NCBI GenBank assembly: GCA_025352795.1
Contig: JANXSF010000137.1
Coordinates: 1 to 64,000 of the forward strand
Direction of reading: 5' to 3'
Source: Acidobacteriota bacterium
Lineage (GTDB): Bacteria > Acidobacteriota > Terriglobia > Bryobacterales > Bryobacteraceae
DNA: 64,000 nucleotides
Shown here: one piece after another, positions 18,679 to 27,992 of the stretch
Layout of the letters: each line of letters starts with the position of its first letter
Numbering within the stretch: position 1 is the first letter of the stretch
The notes under the pieces: model-generated
Told to the model about the DNA's origin: nothing
Database searches by the model: none
The model's input: only the letters and a program-made list of their open reading frames with translations
Translations under genes and position numbers: made by a program

Positions 18679-21600
18679 ATCCCCGAGAGTCCTTAGCCGC
18701 GTACTTGAACAAAATTGAAAGCCGATTCCGCTGGGGAACCACGGCGCGCGGTCTAGCCATAGCCGCTCTGGCTGCGTTGTCGGCCACCTTGGCATTAGTT
18801 GTGCTGTTAAACTCCCTCGAGTTTGAACGCAATTTTGTCATTGCCGCACGAGTTGTTTTATTTCTCTCCATTGCCATAGCCTTGTGCTTTGGCCTGGGTG
18901 CACCGTTGCTGGCACTCAATCGTAGACGCGCGGCACATCGCGTGGAAGCCAAGTTCCCTGAATTTGGGGAACGGCTGGTGACCTTCGCCGAAAAAGAAAA
19001 TCAGGCGATACCCGATCCGTTCTTGCCACTGCTTGCTGCCGATGCTTTGAAGGTGGCTGCGCGTGTGGAACCCGCACAAGTTTTGTCCTCAACGTGGATC
19101 GCAGGCTTCGCCTCTGCGGCACTGGCACTGGTGGGCACTTTAACCTGGTTGATCTTCGCCGGTCCTGGATACCTGGGTGCCGGAGCGAATCTTTTATGGG
19201 CCGGTCCACCACGCATTGATACGCCTGGTATCGGTTTGACCAAGAGCATCACCATCAAGCCGGGCAACCGCAAAGTCCGTCGCAAGTCAGATCAAATGGT
19301 GTCCGCTGGGTTGATAGGATTTCATGCTCCCATCGTAAAAATGTACGCTCGTTATCACAGTGGCAGTAAGTGGGAACAGGCTCCAATGTTGCCGCAAGGG
19401 CAAAGCAATGGTTACGAATTTCTGTTTTCTGGATTGCCGGAAAGCGTAGATTATTACGTGGAAGCGGCTGGTGCAAAATCAGCAACATTTACGTTGACCG
19501 CAGTGGATCTTCCGGGTGTCAAGCGCATGAAGGTTACCTATCGGTATCCCGCGTGGCTGGGGCTCAAAGCAGTCAGCGAAGAACCTGCCGGCGATCTGCG
19601 TGCAGTGGCTGGAACTGAGGCGATTCTATCCATTGAAACGGACAAGCCGTTAACCACTGGCGTCCTCATGTTGGATGATGGCAAGAAGATTGAAGTGAAG
19701 GCCAAGGAAGGAAATTGGTTAGAAGCTCGTGTCCCCATTCAGAAAGATGGGCTCTACTACATAGCAGCCATGGATGACGGCCAGCCAGTGCGTTTGAGTG
19801 ACGATTATTTTATTGAAGCCCGCAAAGATACGGAACCCACGTTGCGTGTTCGCAAGCCTGGACGGGATTTGAAGGTGAGCCCCATTGAAGAGGTTCCCTT
19901 TGAAATTGAAGCTACCGATGATTATGGCTTGCAGGATGTGACCCTGCATTACTCAGTGAACGGTGGCGAAGAAAAGAGTGTTGTTCTAGGCAAGGGCGGT
20001 AAGGAAATTCATGCCAAAACCATGTTGTCCCTGGAAGATTTTTCCATGGTTCCCGGCGACGTTGTGAGTTTCTACGCTACTGCCCGCGATGCGAAGACTA
20101 TCGCGCAAACGGATATGTATTTTCTGGAAGCGCAGCCTTATGAAAAGGAATATTCACAGTCCCAGCAAGGGGGCGGCGGAGGTGGCGGTGGTGGGGAAGG
20201 CGGGCAGGACTCGAAAGTTTCTGAACGTCAGAAGGAAATTATTTCTGCTACCTGGAACCAGATTAGGAATCGTTTTTCGACACCTGCACAACAGCAGGAA
20301 AACGCCAAGTTCCTGAGTGAACAGGAAGCGAAATTAAGCGAACAGGCTAAGAGCCTCGCCAAGAGAATGCGCAGCCGTGAGTTAACCGGCGGCAATCAGG
20401 AATTTGAACAGTTCGCGAAAAACATGGATGAAGCGGTGAAGGCCATGGGCGGCGCTGTGGACAAGTTGAAGGTGGCCAAGTTGCAACCTTCGCTGGCCGA
20501 TCAGCAAAAAGCTTTGCAGCATTTAATGCGAGCGGAAGCCATCTTCAAGCAGATCCAAGTTGCCTTTGGAAGCAAAGGCGGTGGCGGGGGCGGCGGTGGT
20601 GGCGCCGGTCGGGAACTGGAAAGTCTGTTCGACTTAGAACTGGATACTGAAAAAAATCAATTCGAAACCGGGCAACAAGCTTCTTCTGAACAGAAGGCCA
20701 AGGAAGTGGATGAGGCTCTGGAAAAATTGAAGCAACTGGCACGGAAGCAGGAAGAACTGGCCGATGCACGGCAGAAGAGTCCGCAATCGTTTGAACAGCG
20801 CTGGCAGCAGGATATGCTGCGTCGTCAGGCGGAAGAATTGAAGAAGCAGATGGAGCAATTGTCACGCGGATCGGAAAGTTCGCAGTCCCAGTCACAGTCC
20901 CAATCGCAATCACAACAATCGTCCAACGGCGGGCAACAGGGTCAGCAAGGGCAACAGGGTCAGCAAGGGCAACAGGGTCAGCAAGGGCAACAGTCTGGAT
21001 CGCCACAGTCACAACAACAGCAGCAACAGCAGCAGCAAGCGGGGAACCGCAATCAGCAACAGCAGCAGCAGCAACCCAAGCCGAATTCGCCCACCAGAGA
21101 ACGTCTGCGCGATATGGCTGGTGCCAATGAAGTGGATCCGCGCCTGAAGCAGGCATTGGAGCGGTTAGATGCCGCTACCAAGGACATGCAGCGGGCAGGT
21201 GATTCCAAGCAAGGCGGAGAGACTGCGCAATCGGCTGCGGATGCCCGACGTGCGGCAGAACGTTTGAATGAAGCGAAGAATTTGCTGGGCGGCATGCGCG
21301 GTCAGCAGACTTCAGATAAAGTGCACGAGCTTTCCCAGCGTGCTTCAGACTTGGCCGATAAGCAGCGTGATTTTTCTGAACGGATGAAACAGACTTTCCC
21401 CAATACTCCCAGTGGACAACCTACGCCCAGCGCAGATCGTGCGCAGAGTGCGGCTTTGGGTCAGGAAAAGGAAAAGCTGCAAGAGAAATTGCAGGGTTTG
21501 GAACGGAGCATGCAGGATGCATTGCGGGAACTCAATAACGGCAAAGGTGAAGCGGCTGGCAAGGTTCGGGAAGGCTTAGAACTTATCCAAAAGGACCAGT

Positions 21601-22553
21601 TGGGCTTGCGCATGAAGTACAACGCTGAAAATATCAAGAATGGTTTTGGGGCGTATGTGCGTTCGCGTGAAGATATGGTCACGGCCGATTTGGACAAGCT
21701 GCGTGAAATGATGCAGCAGGCCGAAAAATCGATGAACGGTCAAAGCCGTGGCGGGTCGGACAAGGAAAAGGGCTTAGCGGGCGTTGAGAAACTTCGCGAG
21801 CAGATGGAGAGCATGGCTCAGGCCGCCAGAGGCCAACAGCAAGGCAAGGGTCAGGGGCAACAACCAGGCCAACAGGCTGGCAATCAGCCTGGACAGCAAG
21901 GTCAAGGTCAGCAGGGCAAGCCAGGACAGAATGGACAGCAGGCTGGGAATCAACCTGGACAACAAGGCCAAGGTCAGCAACCAGGCCAAGGTGAAGGTCA
22001 GGGCCAGGGCCAGGGCCAACCAGGTCAGGGACAAGGACAAGGCCAGCAAGGTCAGGGTGGCCAACAGGGGCAAGGTGGCGGACAACGTGCAGGCGGCGGG
22101 AACCAACAGGGTGGTGGCACCGGGGCATTTGGAAATCCGGGTCGCGACAATTTTGGTGGCAATGGCTATGGTGCGATGAATCGCGGCGATGTCCCGTTCA
22201 ATACAACTGCTATGGAAGGCGCACTGCGCGACGGTGCCCGCAATCTGAATGAGCTTCGTCAAGCGTTGGGTCAAGGTAAGGATGTGGAGTCGGCGGAAAT
22301 GTCTAAGGAAATCGAGCGGCTGTTGCAAGAGATTCGCGACATTGATCCCAAGCAATTCAAGGGCAACCCGGAATTGATTGAAAAGATCCGCACGCAGCTG
22401 CTTCCATCGCTGGAACATTTAGAGCTGTCATTACGACGTCAGGTAGACGATTCAGTGAAGGGGCAAGTACGGACCCCGGCATCCGATAAAGTTCCTGCAG
22501 GCTATGCTCAGGCTGTGGCCGATTACTTCCGGAAGTTGAGCAGCGGCAAGTAA
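18675..22553 (+). CDS. giant DUF4175-like membrane protein with Gln/Gly-rich tracts
   Basis: A 1292-residue protein. About three hydrophobic helices lie in the first 180 residues, then a beta-rich periplasmic part to about 490. A glycine run at about 498-507 leads into long helical, coiled-coil-prone regions separated by low-complexity tracts: Gly-rich near 635, Ser/Gln then Gly/Gln at 735-800, and Gly/Gln/Pro at about 1053-1150. The final 120 residues are again charged and helical. The layout fits DUF4175 family proteins that lie downstream of BatA in MoxR loci. It starts within the previous stop (ATGA). The tracts are built from short DNA repeats and are probably length-variable. Confidence 0.82.
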   Translation: MNPRESLAAYLNKIESRFRWGTTARGLAIAALAALSATLALVVLLNSLEFERNFVIAARVVLFLSIAIALCFGLGAPLLALNRRRAAHRVEAKFPEFGERLVTFAEKENQAIPDPFLPLLAADALKVAARVEPAQVLSSTWIAGFASAALALVGTLTWLIFAGPGYLGAGANLLWAGPPRIDTPGIGLTKSITIKPGNRKVRRKSDQMVSAGLIGFHAPIVKMYARYHSGSKWEQAPMLPQGQSNGYEFLFSGLPESVDYYVEAAGAKSATFTLTAVDLPGVKRMKVTYRYPAWLGLKAVSEEPAGDLRAVAGTEAILSIETDKPLTTGVLMLDDGKKIEVKAKEGNWLEARVPIQKDGLYYIAAMDDGQPVRLSDDYFIEARKDTEPTLRVRKPGRDLKVSPIEEVPFEIEATDDYGLQDVTLHYSVNGGEEKSVVLGKGGKEIHAKTMLSLEDFSMVPGDVVSFYATARDAKTIAQTDMYFLEAQPYEKEYSQSQQGGGGGGGGGEGGQDSKVSERQKEIISATWNQIRNRFSTPAQQQENAKFLSEQEAKLSEQAKSLAKRMRSRELTGGNQEFEQFAKNMDEAVKAMGGAVDKLKVAKLQPSLADQQKALQHLMRAEAIFKQIQVAFGSKGGGGGGGGGAGRELESLFDLELDTEKNQFETGQQASSEQKAKEVDEALEKLKQLARKQEELADARQKSPQSFEQRWQQDMLRRQAEELKKQMEQLSRGSESSQSQSQSQSQSQQSSNGGQQGQQGQQGQQGQQGQQGQQSGSPQSQQQQQQQQQAGNRNQQQQQQQPKPNSPTRERLRDMAGANEVDPRLKQALERLDAATKDMQRAGDSKQGGETAQSAADARRAAERLNEAKNLLGGMRGQQTSDKVHELSQRASDLADKQRDFSERMKQTFPNTPSGQPTPSADRAQSAALGQEKEKLQEKLQGLERSMQDALRELNNGKGEAAGKVREGLELIQKDQLGLRMKYNAENIKNGFGAYVRSREDMVTADLDKLREMMQQAEKSMNGQSRGGSDKEKGLAGVEKLREQMESMAQAARGQQQGKGQGQQPGQQAGNQPGQQGQGQQGKPGQNGQQAGNQPGQQGQGQQPGQGEGQGQGQGQPGQGQGQGQQGQGGQQGQGGGQRAGGGNQQGGGTGAFGNPGRDNFGGNGYGAMNRGDVPFNTTAMEGALRDGARNLNELRQALGQGKDVESAEMSKEIERLLQEIRDIDPKQFKGNPELIEKIRTQLLPSLEHLELSLRRQVDDSVKGQVRTPASDKVPAGYAQAVADYFRKLSSGK
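20940..20993 (+). repeat. 18-bp tandem repeat x3 within the DUF4175-like gene
   Basis: Three perfect copies of GGTCAGCAAGGGCAACAG occur at 20940-20957, 20958-20975 and 20976-20993, encoding GlnGly-rich sequence. Because 18 is divisible by three, copy-number change would not break the frame. Adjacent CAA/CAG and CAGTCC runs (20880-20930 and 21005-21075) are less regular. Confidence 0.9.
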
Positions 22554-22568
22554 TTCAAGGAGTCGAAA

Positions 22569-22838
22569 ATGCGGCGAGTAGATGCCAACGATAGCGACAT
22601 GTCCGGGTCCACATTCATCAATGTGAATCTTGCCAGCGCTGTCTTTGATGATGTCAATTTGACGGGAACAACCCTCAACAACGTCAATCTCTCTGGTCTA
22701 CGGATCAGCCATGCAAATCTAAAGGGCGCGTCCATTGTCCAGAGCCTGACGGATGGGATGACCATCAACGGCATCTCAGTAATAGAATTGTTAGCCTGTT
22801 ACCAAGCCAATTATCCTGTCAAACCGGATGCTGCGTAA
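22569..22838 (+). CDS. small pentapeptide-repeat protein
   Basis: An 89-residue protein composed largely of A(D/N)LXX-type pentapeptides, visible as NVNLASAVFDDVNLTGTTLN and later NVNLSGLRISHANLKGAS. This should give a short right-handed beta-helix. The start ATG 22569 has a strong AAGGAG six bases upstream and lies 15 bases after the DUF4175-like gene, so it is probably the last gene of that operon. The C-terminal 25 residues (SVIELLACYQANYP) depart from the repeat. It converges with the matrixin gene, with only five bases between the two stops. Function unknown. Confidence 0.8.
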   Translation: MRRVDANDSDMSGSTFINVNLASAVFDDVNLTGTTLNNVNLSGLRISHANLKGASIVQSLTDGMTINGISVIELLACYQANYPVKPDAA

Positions 22839-22843
22839 GCAAA

Positions 22844-25279
22844 TTATTTCTGAACGGGTAGATTGTAGACTGGCGTCGTAATGGAATCGAGTGTAACCGT
22901 CATCGGCTGCACTCCATTCACTACTTCGTTCTTCAGGAAGAACTGCAACTGCATCGCCGACCCAAATAGCAACGCACTGACCGGCTTGTGCTCAATTCCG
23001 GCAATGCTGATAACCACTTGCTTCGGTGTGCCCAGGTTTTCAGGGATGCCCGTAACAATCATGCCAAGCAGTTCCCCCACGCGAGCTGGCCGATTGGAAT
23101 CCACTACAATTCCTGGACCGGCGATCAAGGAAGTAATCTGCGTCAGCGGTGCAACATTCAGCACCGTCGGTTGGCTCACATCGCCGTTGTATTGCAACCG
23201 CGCAACTGCCGGACCCGTAGATAGACCCACTGGCATGGGGAAGCTCACCGAGCCACCCAGGACAGTAACGGCCACCTGCTGATTGTTGATGAACAAGACC
23301 AGATTGAGCGGATTTTCCGGCAGGTTCAGGACATTCAAGACTCCTGTCGATCCCGGTTGATACGACTGCACATTGCTTGGTACGGAAATCGTCAATTGGC
23401 GTGGATTGGGTGCCACTACCGTAATTCCCAAAGCTTGCGTGAAGGTGCGTAGGCCAGTGGAAACGCGCATGGCGTAGGTGCCCGCCTGGGTGTTGGGGGC
23501 AACGGCCACGGTGACCAGAAGGCGGTTGGGATTCACCACCCATACACGCTTTACAAACAGATCGGTCGTTGAAAAACCGACAGTCGTTTGGGCATCGAAA
23601 GCCACATTAATTCCAGTCACCTCAATCACCGATTCCGACGCCGAGGGCAGGGAAGTATTCGGTGCCACAATCGAGGAATTCTCGGTTCCTTCGTAGAGAA
23701 AAGTTACCGGAGCTTGCACGAACAATGAGCTTTGACCATCGGGATTGGCAGCCGTGACAAAAGCCCGGTACCCGCTGGGTGCAGACGGCAATGTGACCAC
23801 CAATCTACCCAGTTCATCCACAGACTTGTTCAGAGCAGCCGTGCCATCAAACAAAATTTTCGTACTCATCGTCAAATTGGCACCAGTAATCACTGCCGAA
23901 TCCTGAACGATAGCCAGTGAAGTAATGGAAGGCGGTTGACGGGAAACAATATGCAATCCATTGGGCAGAATGTAAAGCTCACCATTGCGGGTGAAGACCA
24001 GGTGCTCTGGACCATCGTTGATCAATGGTTTCGCTGTCCAATCCACTTGCAGGTAATCCACTGTGGCAGCTCTCAGGTTGCTGGCTGTTAAATCTTCGCC
24101 CAACATAGATAGTTGCAGGCCCGCAGCCACTTGCCCGTTCTGCAGAAGGCCTTCGCCAATCGCGTATGAAAAATAGCGGTTCCCTGCCGTGTTCAAATGG
24201 GCCGGACGAATAAAAAGCTGGCCTGGATAACTGTAGGTCAGGACATCATAAAGGGTAAGGGAAGCGCGCCGTTGCACTGAGAAATTTTGAGGATCGCCGG
24301 CTTGCCCTGCGGAAACATTCGTGATGGAACTGGGAACTTTTGTCCCCGGATAAAAGACGCTTTCGAAATCCGGACTCCTGTCCATGTCCCGGTTCAAATT
24401 GTCTTTGGGCAGCACCAATCCAATGGTTGGTGGCAGCGGGCTGACATACAAATTGTAGGAGCCAGCAGGCAGGCCGTCAATTCTGTAAGTGCCATCAGGA
24501 TTAGTGTAAGTACTGATCGCCGGACCCTTGGCCACAATGGCGGTGACGCTTGCTAAGGCCACTGCAGCACCACTATTGGTGACCCTCCCGGTGACGAAAC
24601 CGAATGTTTCTTTCGCGGCCTGTGTGGGATAAAGAGTGGAGATACCTGCGATATCGTCGAAAGTCAGCGGTACAGTTTTGGTGGTTGTTCGCTGCAATTC
24701 CTGGCTCATCGCGCCAGCCGAAGTGGAATGTTGCAATCCCAATGCATGCCCCAGTTCATGAACTGCGGTTTGAAAAAAGGCTTCCGTCCACGATGGCCGA
24801 AGCGAAGCATCTTTACGAAGGATCACCTGAGATCGAAGAATGGGGACGTAGTTGCCTGTTGCCAAAAACACCTGGTCACCCTTCACAATGGGACCGCTAC
24901 GACCGAAAACTCCTGGTTCCAGATCGTCGAAAATCACATCGATTCCCGGTGTATTTTGCGGGATGGAATTGGTTAGAAAACCGCCAAAGCGGACCCGCAG
25001 ATCAGAAGTTTCCACCGCGTTCCAAATGTTAGCCGCAGCCCGAATCTGGCTCACAACTGCCTGGAAATTATCGCCGTCAGCGTACTTTGTCGGGCCCTGA
25101 TCGGAAATCAAAAACGTAACTGTTTTTTCAGGTAATGCATTCAAGTCGAACCGTTCCACAATCGGATTGAAGGGGCCCGTTCGATTTGTATAGTGGACAA
25201 AAAAGTAATATGCGTCAGCCGCAGACGATAACAGAATCATGCCCGCTACCAGTGCTGCTACTCGTTTGGTGGCTTGCAT
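22844..25279 (-). CDS. secreted matrixin-type metalloprotease with large beta C-terminus
   Basis: An 811-residue protein with a signal peptide (residues 1-23). The peptidase domain has the metzincin motif H174-E-L-G-H178-A-L-G-L-Q-H184 and a Met-turn AGAMS at about 191. A carboxypeptidase-regulatory-like beta sandwich follows (about 222-300: GFVTGRVTNSG ... PDGTYRIDGLPAGSY). The remaining 500 residues are beta-rich, with IPT/TIG-like segments such as SITSLAIVQDSAVITGANL. It starts two bases after the stop of the 175-residue partner gene, so the two are co-transcribed. It is likely an extracellular protease; its target is unknown. Confidence 0.85.
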   Translation of the reverse strand: MQATKRVAALVAGMILLSSAADAYYFFVHYTNRTGPFNPIVERFDLNALPEKTVTFLISDQGPTKYADGDNFQAVVSQIRAAANIWNAVETSDLRVRFGGFLTNSIPQNTPGIDVIFDDLEPGVFGRSGPIVKGDQVFLATGNYVPILRSQVILRKDASLRPSWTEAFFQTAVHELGHALGLQHSTSAGAMSQELQRTTTKTVPLTFDDIAGISTLYPTQAAKETFGFVTGRVTNSGAAVALASVTAIVAKGPAISTYTNPDGTYRIDGLPAGSYNLYVSPLPPTIGLVLPKDNLNRDMDRSPDFESVFYPGTKVPSSITNVSAGQAGDPQNFSVQRRASLTLYDVLTYSYPGQLFIRPAHLNTAGNRYFSYAIGEGLLQNGQVAAGLQLSMLGEDLTASNLRAATVDYLQVDWTAKPLINDGPEHLVFTRNGELYILPNGLHIVSRQPPSITSLAIVQDSAVITGANLTMSTKILFDGTAALNKSVDELGRLVVTLPSAPSGYRAFVTAANPDGQSSLFVQAPVTFLYEGTENSSIVAPNTSLPSASESVIEVTGINVAFDAQTTVGFSTTDLFVKRVWVVNPNRLLVTVAVAPNTQAGTYAMRVSTGLRTFTQALGITVVAPNPRQLTISVPSNVQSYQPGSTGVLNVLNLPENPLNLVLFINNQQVAVTVLGGSVSFPMPVGLSTGPAVARLQYNGDVSQPTVLNVAPLTQITSLIAGPGIVVDSNRPARVGELLGMIVTGIPENLGTPKQVVISIAGIEHKPVSALLFGSAMQLQFFLKNEVVNGVQPMTVTLDSITTPVYNLPVQK

Positions 25280-25281
25280 AA

Positions 25282-25803
25282 CTACTCTTTCCCCGCGCCG
25301 ATTCGGCTGCGCAATTCGGTCAGCGACATCCTGAAACCGGTCTCATTTTGTGGCACTAATGTCGCTTTTTCGAGCATAATTGCATCAGAAATGGCGTTTC
25401 TGGAGATGAATTGCGCACCTAAAGCATCTTTTTGGATGTCAAAAGCGCCCTGTTGCATCCCAATAACGTGGATCAGACCCTTCGGAGATTTCCACAGGAA
25501 TAAGACCATTTCTGAGTTGGCAACCAGTTTGGGAGCTCCTGCAACAGATTGCGAAAGTCCGTTAGCAGACCCGCCAGGAACAAGAACGTCCAAGTTGGCG
25601 GTGCTAGAACCTTTCAATTTTTCAGTGACTTGTAGCGAAAACTTGGTGTAAATTGTGCGACCGGAAAGAATCCCCGTGCCACCTTGGATTCGAGCCCGAA
25701 CAATGTAAGTGGATTGCGCGATCATCTGGTCCATGGACAGACGTTCCAACGTGGTTGCACCCACGCTTGCCATCGTCACCAATATAATTGCCAGGAACCG
25801 CAT
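25282..25803 (-). CDS. small exported protein paired with the matrixin
   Basis: A 173-residue protein with signal peptide MRFLAIILVTMASVGA. The mature part starts with TTLERLSMDQMIAQS and contains a conserved-looking beta core (YIVRARIQGG ... FSLQVTEKLKG). I chose ATG 25803, which has AGG five bases upstream; an in-frame GTG at 25809 is possible. I recognise no named domain. It directly precedes the matrixin gene, so an inhibitor, chaperone or substrate-binding partner role is conceivable, but that is context only. Confidence 0.65.
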   Translation of the reverse strand: MRFLAIILVTMASVGATTLERLSMDQMIAQSTYIVRARIQGGTGILSGRTIYTKFSLQVTEKLKGSSTANLDVLVPGGSANGLSQSVAGAPKLVANSEMVLFLWKSPKGLIHVIGMQQGAFDIQKDALGAQFISRNAISDAIMLEKATLVPQNETGFRMSLTELRSRIGAGKE

Positions 25804-25919
25804 ATTCACCTGTCCATAAGATAAGCAGGTCTGATGCCACGTGCAAGGCTTTTTATTGTCAATCAGTTAGAGGCTGGAAGAGGTGGCTATCGTGTGTTGG
25901 TGTGACACGCTGTTGGGTC

Positions 25920-26390
25920 CTACTGACGCGATTCGTGACAATAGGTACAGTCGTTGGACACCTTGTTTTGCCGGTGGCACTCCATGCAATCTCCCATAGC
26001 GATGCCCACTTCCTTGAACATTTTGTCGCGTTGGGCAACTTCGCCGTGACAGGTCTTACACTCTGTGCCCTTTTCCATATGGATGCGATGGCTAAAAAAG
26101 ACATATCCGGGAAGCTGATAAATGCGTTGCCAGGGAACATTGCGTTTGGCTGCATGAAACTCGGCCAGTTTCGCGATTTGCGGAGAGTCCTTTTTGATGC
26201 TTTGATGGCATGTCATGCACTTTGCGGTCATTGGAATCCCCATGATTTCGCCGGGATCCTTGTTTTCATGACAATCCTTACACTTCATACCCATCGATAG
26301 ATGGGTCTTATGGCTGTAAGCAATGGGCTGCTCTGGACCTGGTGCTGCCGTTTGAAAAAAGGCCAGAAACAGTACTGAGACCCAATCCAT
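25920..26390 (-). CDS. five-heme cytochrome c (c3/c7-like)
   Basis: A 156-residue periplasmic cytochrome with a short hydrophobic N-terminus serving as signal peptide. Five CxxCH motifs begin at C37, C58, C111, C135 and C148. Histidines in YSHKTH (near 26-30) and FSHRIH (near 100-104) are the likely distal ligands. The stop of the upstream GMC gene lies immediately before the start, so it is the last gene of a three-gene unit. It probably takes electrons from the GMC flavoprotein, replacing the cytochrome subunit of classical gluconate-2-dehydrogenase-type complexes. Confidence 0.9.
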   Translation of the reverse strand: MDWVSVLFLAFFQTAAPGPEQPIAYSHKTHLSMGMKCKDCHENKDPGEIMGIPMTAKCMTCHQSIKKDSPQIAKLAEFHAAKRNVPWQRIYQLPGYVFFSHRIHMEKGTECKTCHGEVAQRDKMFKEVGIAMGDCMECHRQNKVSNDCTYCHESRQ

Positions 26391-27974
26391 TTACAGATCA
26401 CCTTTGCGCTTCTGTTCCAGAATATACTCGCTGGCCCGCATGGTGAGCGATAGGATAGTCAACGTTGGATTTTGCGCGCCTCCGCTGACAAAACTGGACC
26501 CATCCACTACAAACAGATTCTTCACGTCGTGAGTTTGGTTCCACTTGTTCAGCACACTGGTATTTGCGTCAGAGCCCATGCGACATGTCCCTAATTCATG
26601 GATGCTTTCACCGGGCGGAACGACTTCCTTATGAGCGGCTAAAATTTCAAATCCAGCACCTTTGGCCATCTCAATGCCCATGTTCATAGCGTCTTCGGCC
26701 ATGTTGTATTCATTGCTGGTATAGCGATGTTGAATGTGTAAACAGGGGATTCCCCAGGCATCTTTCAGATCGGGGTTGATGCGGACATGATTTTCTTTGC
26801 GGGCAAGCACTTCGCCCATGGTAGTCATGCCAAAGCAAGTGCCGTTCACATCCTGGAACTTTTTGTAGAAATCGGCTCCGTAGGCGTTGATTTGGGCTGG
26901 TTGGGGACCGCCGCCGCTGTAAAAATCGTAAGTATATCCGCGCAGAAATTTGGGATGCTTTTCCTTAATATTGCGGAATCGCACAATGTAGCCGCCCCCG
27001 CCCATCAGGTTTTTGGGGGCCTTGCCCGCTCGAGCTTCAGGAACCACGGCAGTGACGGTGTTTTTCACGTAAATCTGATCAAACAGATATTGACCAAGCA
27101 CGCCGCTGGAATTGGCCAGGCCGGTAGAAAATCGCGGACAGGTGGAATTCAATAAAAGCCGGGTCGATTCCAACGTGGATGCGCCCAGGATAATTATTTT
27201 TGCAGTGACATGGTAATCGCGCTTGTTGCGGCGATCCACAAAATTTGCTCCATTCACCAGACCGGTTTTAGGGTCAACCGTGATTTCCCGCACAATCGCA
27301 TCGGGCACCACTTGCAGATTTCCGGTGGCCAGGGCGTCGGGCAATAAGAGATTCAAAGAACTGGCTAATGTACCGGTTGCCCGGCGAGCTTTGGTGGTGG
27401 GAACACCTAACTTTTTCGCCGATTCAATGAAGCGTTGGATGCTAAGGCTATCGCTGCTCTGGTCGGCTATCAGGTTTCCATCAGGCAGTTGGGGTAAGCC
27501 TTCGTTGCGTCCAGAGACACGAAATAGGGGCTCACAACGATCATAAAACGGAGAAAGGTCTTGCAAAGAAATAGGCCAGTTATCGCCGTGCCCATCATGA
27601 TCCTTCCCTTTGAATTCAAAGTTGGACAGCCGCCAACTGGCCCGTCCCCAGCGATTCATTTTCCCGCCGATCATGCGGATGCGAACCCAATAATAGGGGT
27701 CGCCTTCGGGGTGGGTGTAAGGATTCTTTTCTTCGTCAATCCATAGATTCGCATCGAACTCAGAAGCTTGGGTGATGTGCGGAAAGCGATTGGGCCGGTT
27801 GAAGTTGCGGTAGGGGAGCTCCCACGCCGATTTCATGGAGCGCTGCTTTTCAAAATCCACGGAAGGTCCGGCATCCAGCATCAGGCATTTCACGCCGGCT
27901 TTTGCCAAAGTGTATGCGGCCATACCGCCAGAAGCGCCTGACCCAATAATAAGAACATCATGATCGGTTTTCAT
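26391..27974 (-). CDS. GMC family FAD-dependent oxidoreductase
   Basis: A 527-residue flavoprotein. The FAD-binding Rossmann motif GSGASGG is at 11-17 with LMLDAG after it; the GMC C-terminal domain carries the catalytic pair H459 (HELGTCRMG) and N502 (QNPTLT). It lacks its own export signal but follows a TAT-signal small subunit by 18 bases, as in gluconate 2-dehydrogenase-like complexes where the large subunit is carried across with the small one. The five-heme cytochrome lies directly downstream. Likely a periplasmic sugar or polyol dehydrogenase; the substrate is not readable. Confidence 0.92.
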   Translation of the reverse strand: MKTDHDVLIIGSGASGGMAAYTLAKAGVKCLMLDAGPSVDFEKQRSMKSAWELPYRNFNRPNRFPHITQASEFDANLWIDEEKNPYTHPEGDPYYWVRIRMIGGKMNRWGRASWRLSNFEFKGKDHDGHGDNWPISLQDLSPFYDRCEPLFRVSGRNEGLPQLPDGNLIADQSSDSLSIQRFIESAKKLGVPTTKARRATGTLASSLNLLLPDALATGNLQVVPDAIVREITVDPKTGLVNGANFVDRRNKRDYHVTAKIIILGASTLESTRLLLNSTCPRFSTGLANSSGVLGQYLFDQIYVKNTVTAVVPEARAGKAPKNLMGGGGYIVRFRNIKEKHPKFLRGYTYDFYSGGGPQPAQINAYGADFYKKFQDVNGTCFGMTTMGEVLARKENHVRINPDLKDAWGIPCLHIQHRYTSNEYNMAEDAMNMGIEMAKGAGFEILAAHKEVVPPGESIHELGTCRMGSDANTSVLNKWNQTHDVKNLFVVDGSSFVSGGAQNPTLTILSLTMRASEYILEQKRKGDL

Positions 27975-27992
27975 ATCGGTTGGTGTCCTTTT

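Noticed and set aside
20880-21075. Short regular repeats considered as a CRISPR array
   Set aside because: Units are 18 bases without spacers, in frame and coding for Gln/Gly/Ser tracts.
21679-22418. Long minus-strand frames opposite the Gln/Gly tracts
   Set aside because: They arise from the repetitive codons of the DUF4175-like gene and have low-complexity Leu/Ala/Pro translations.
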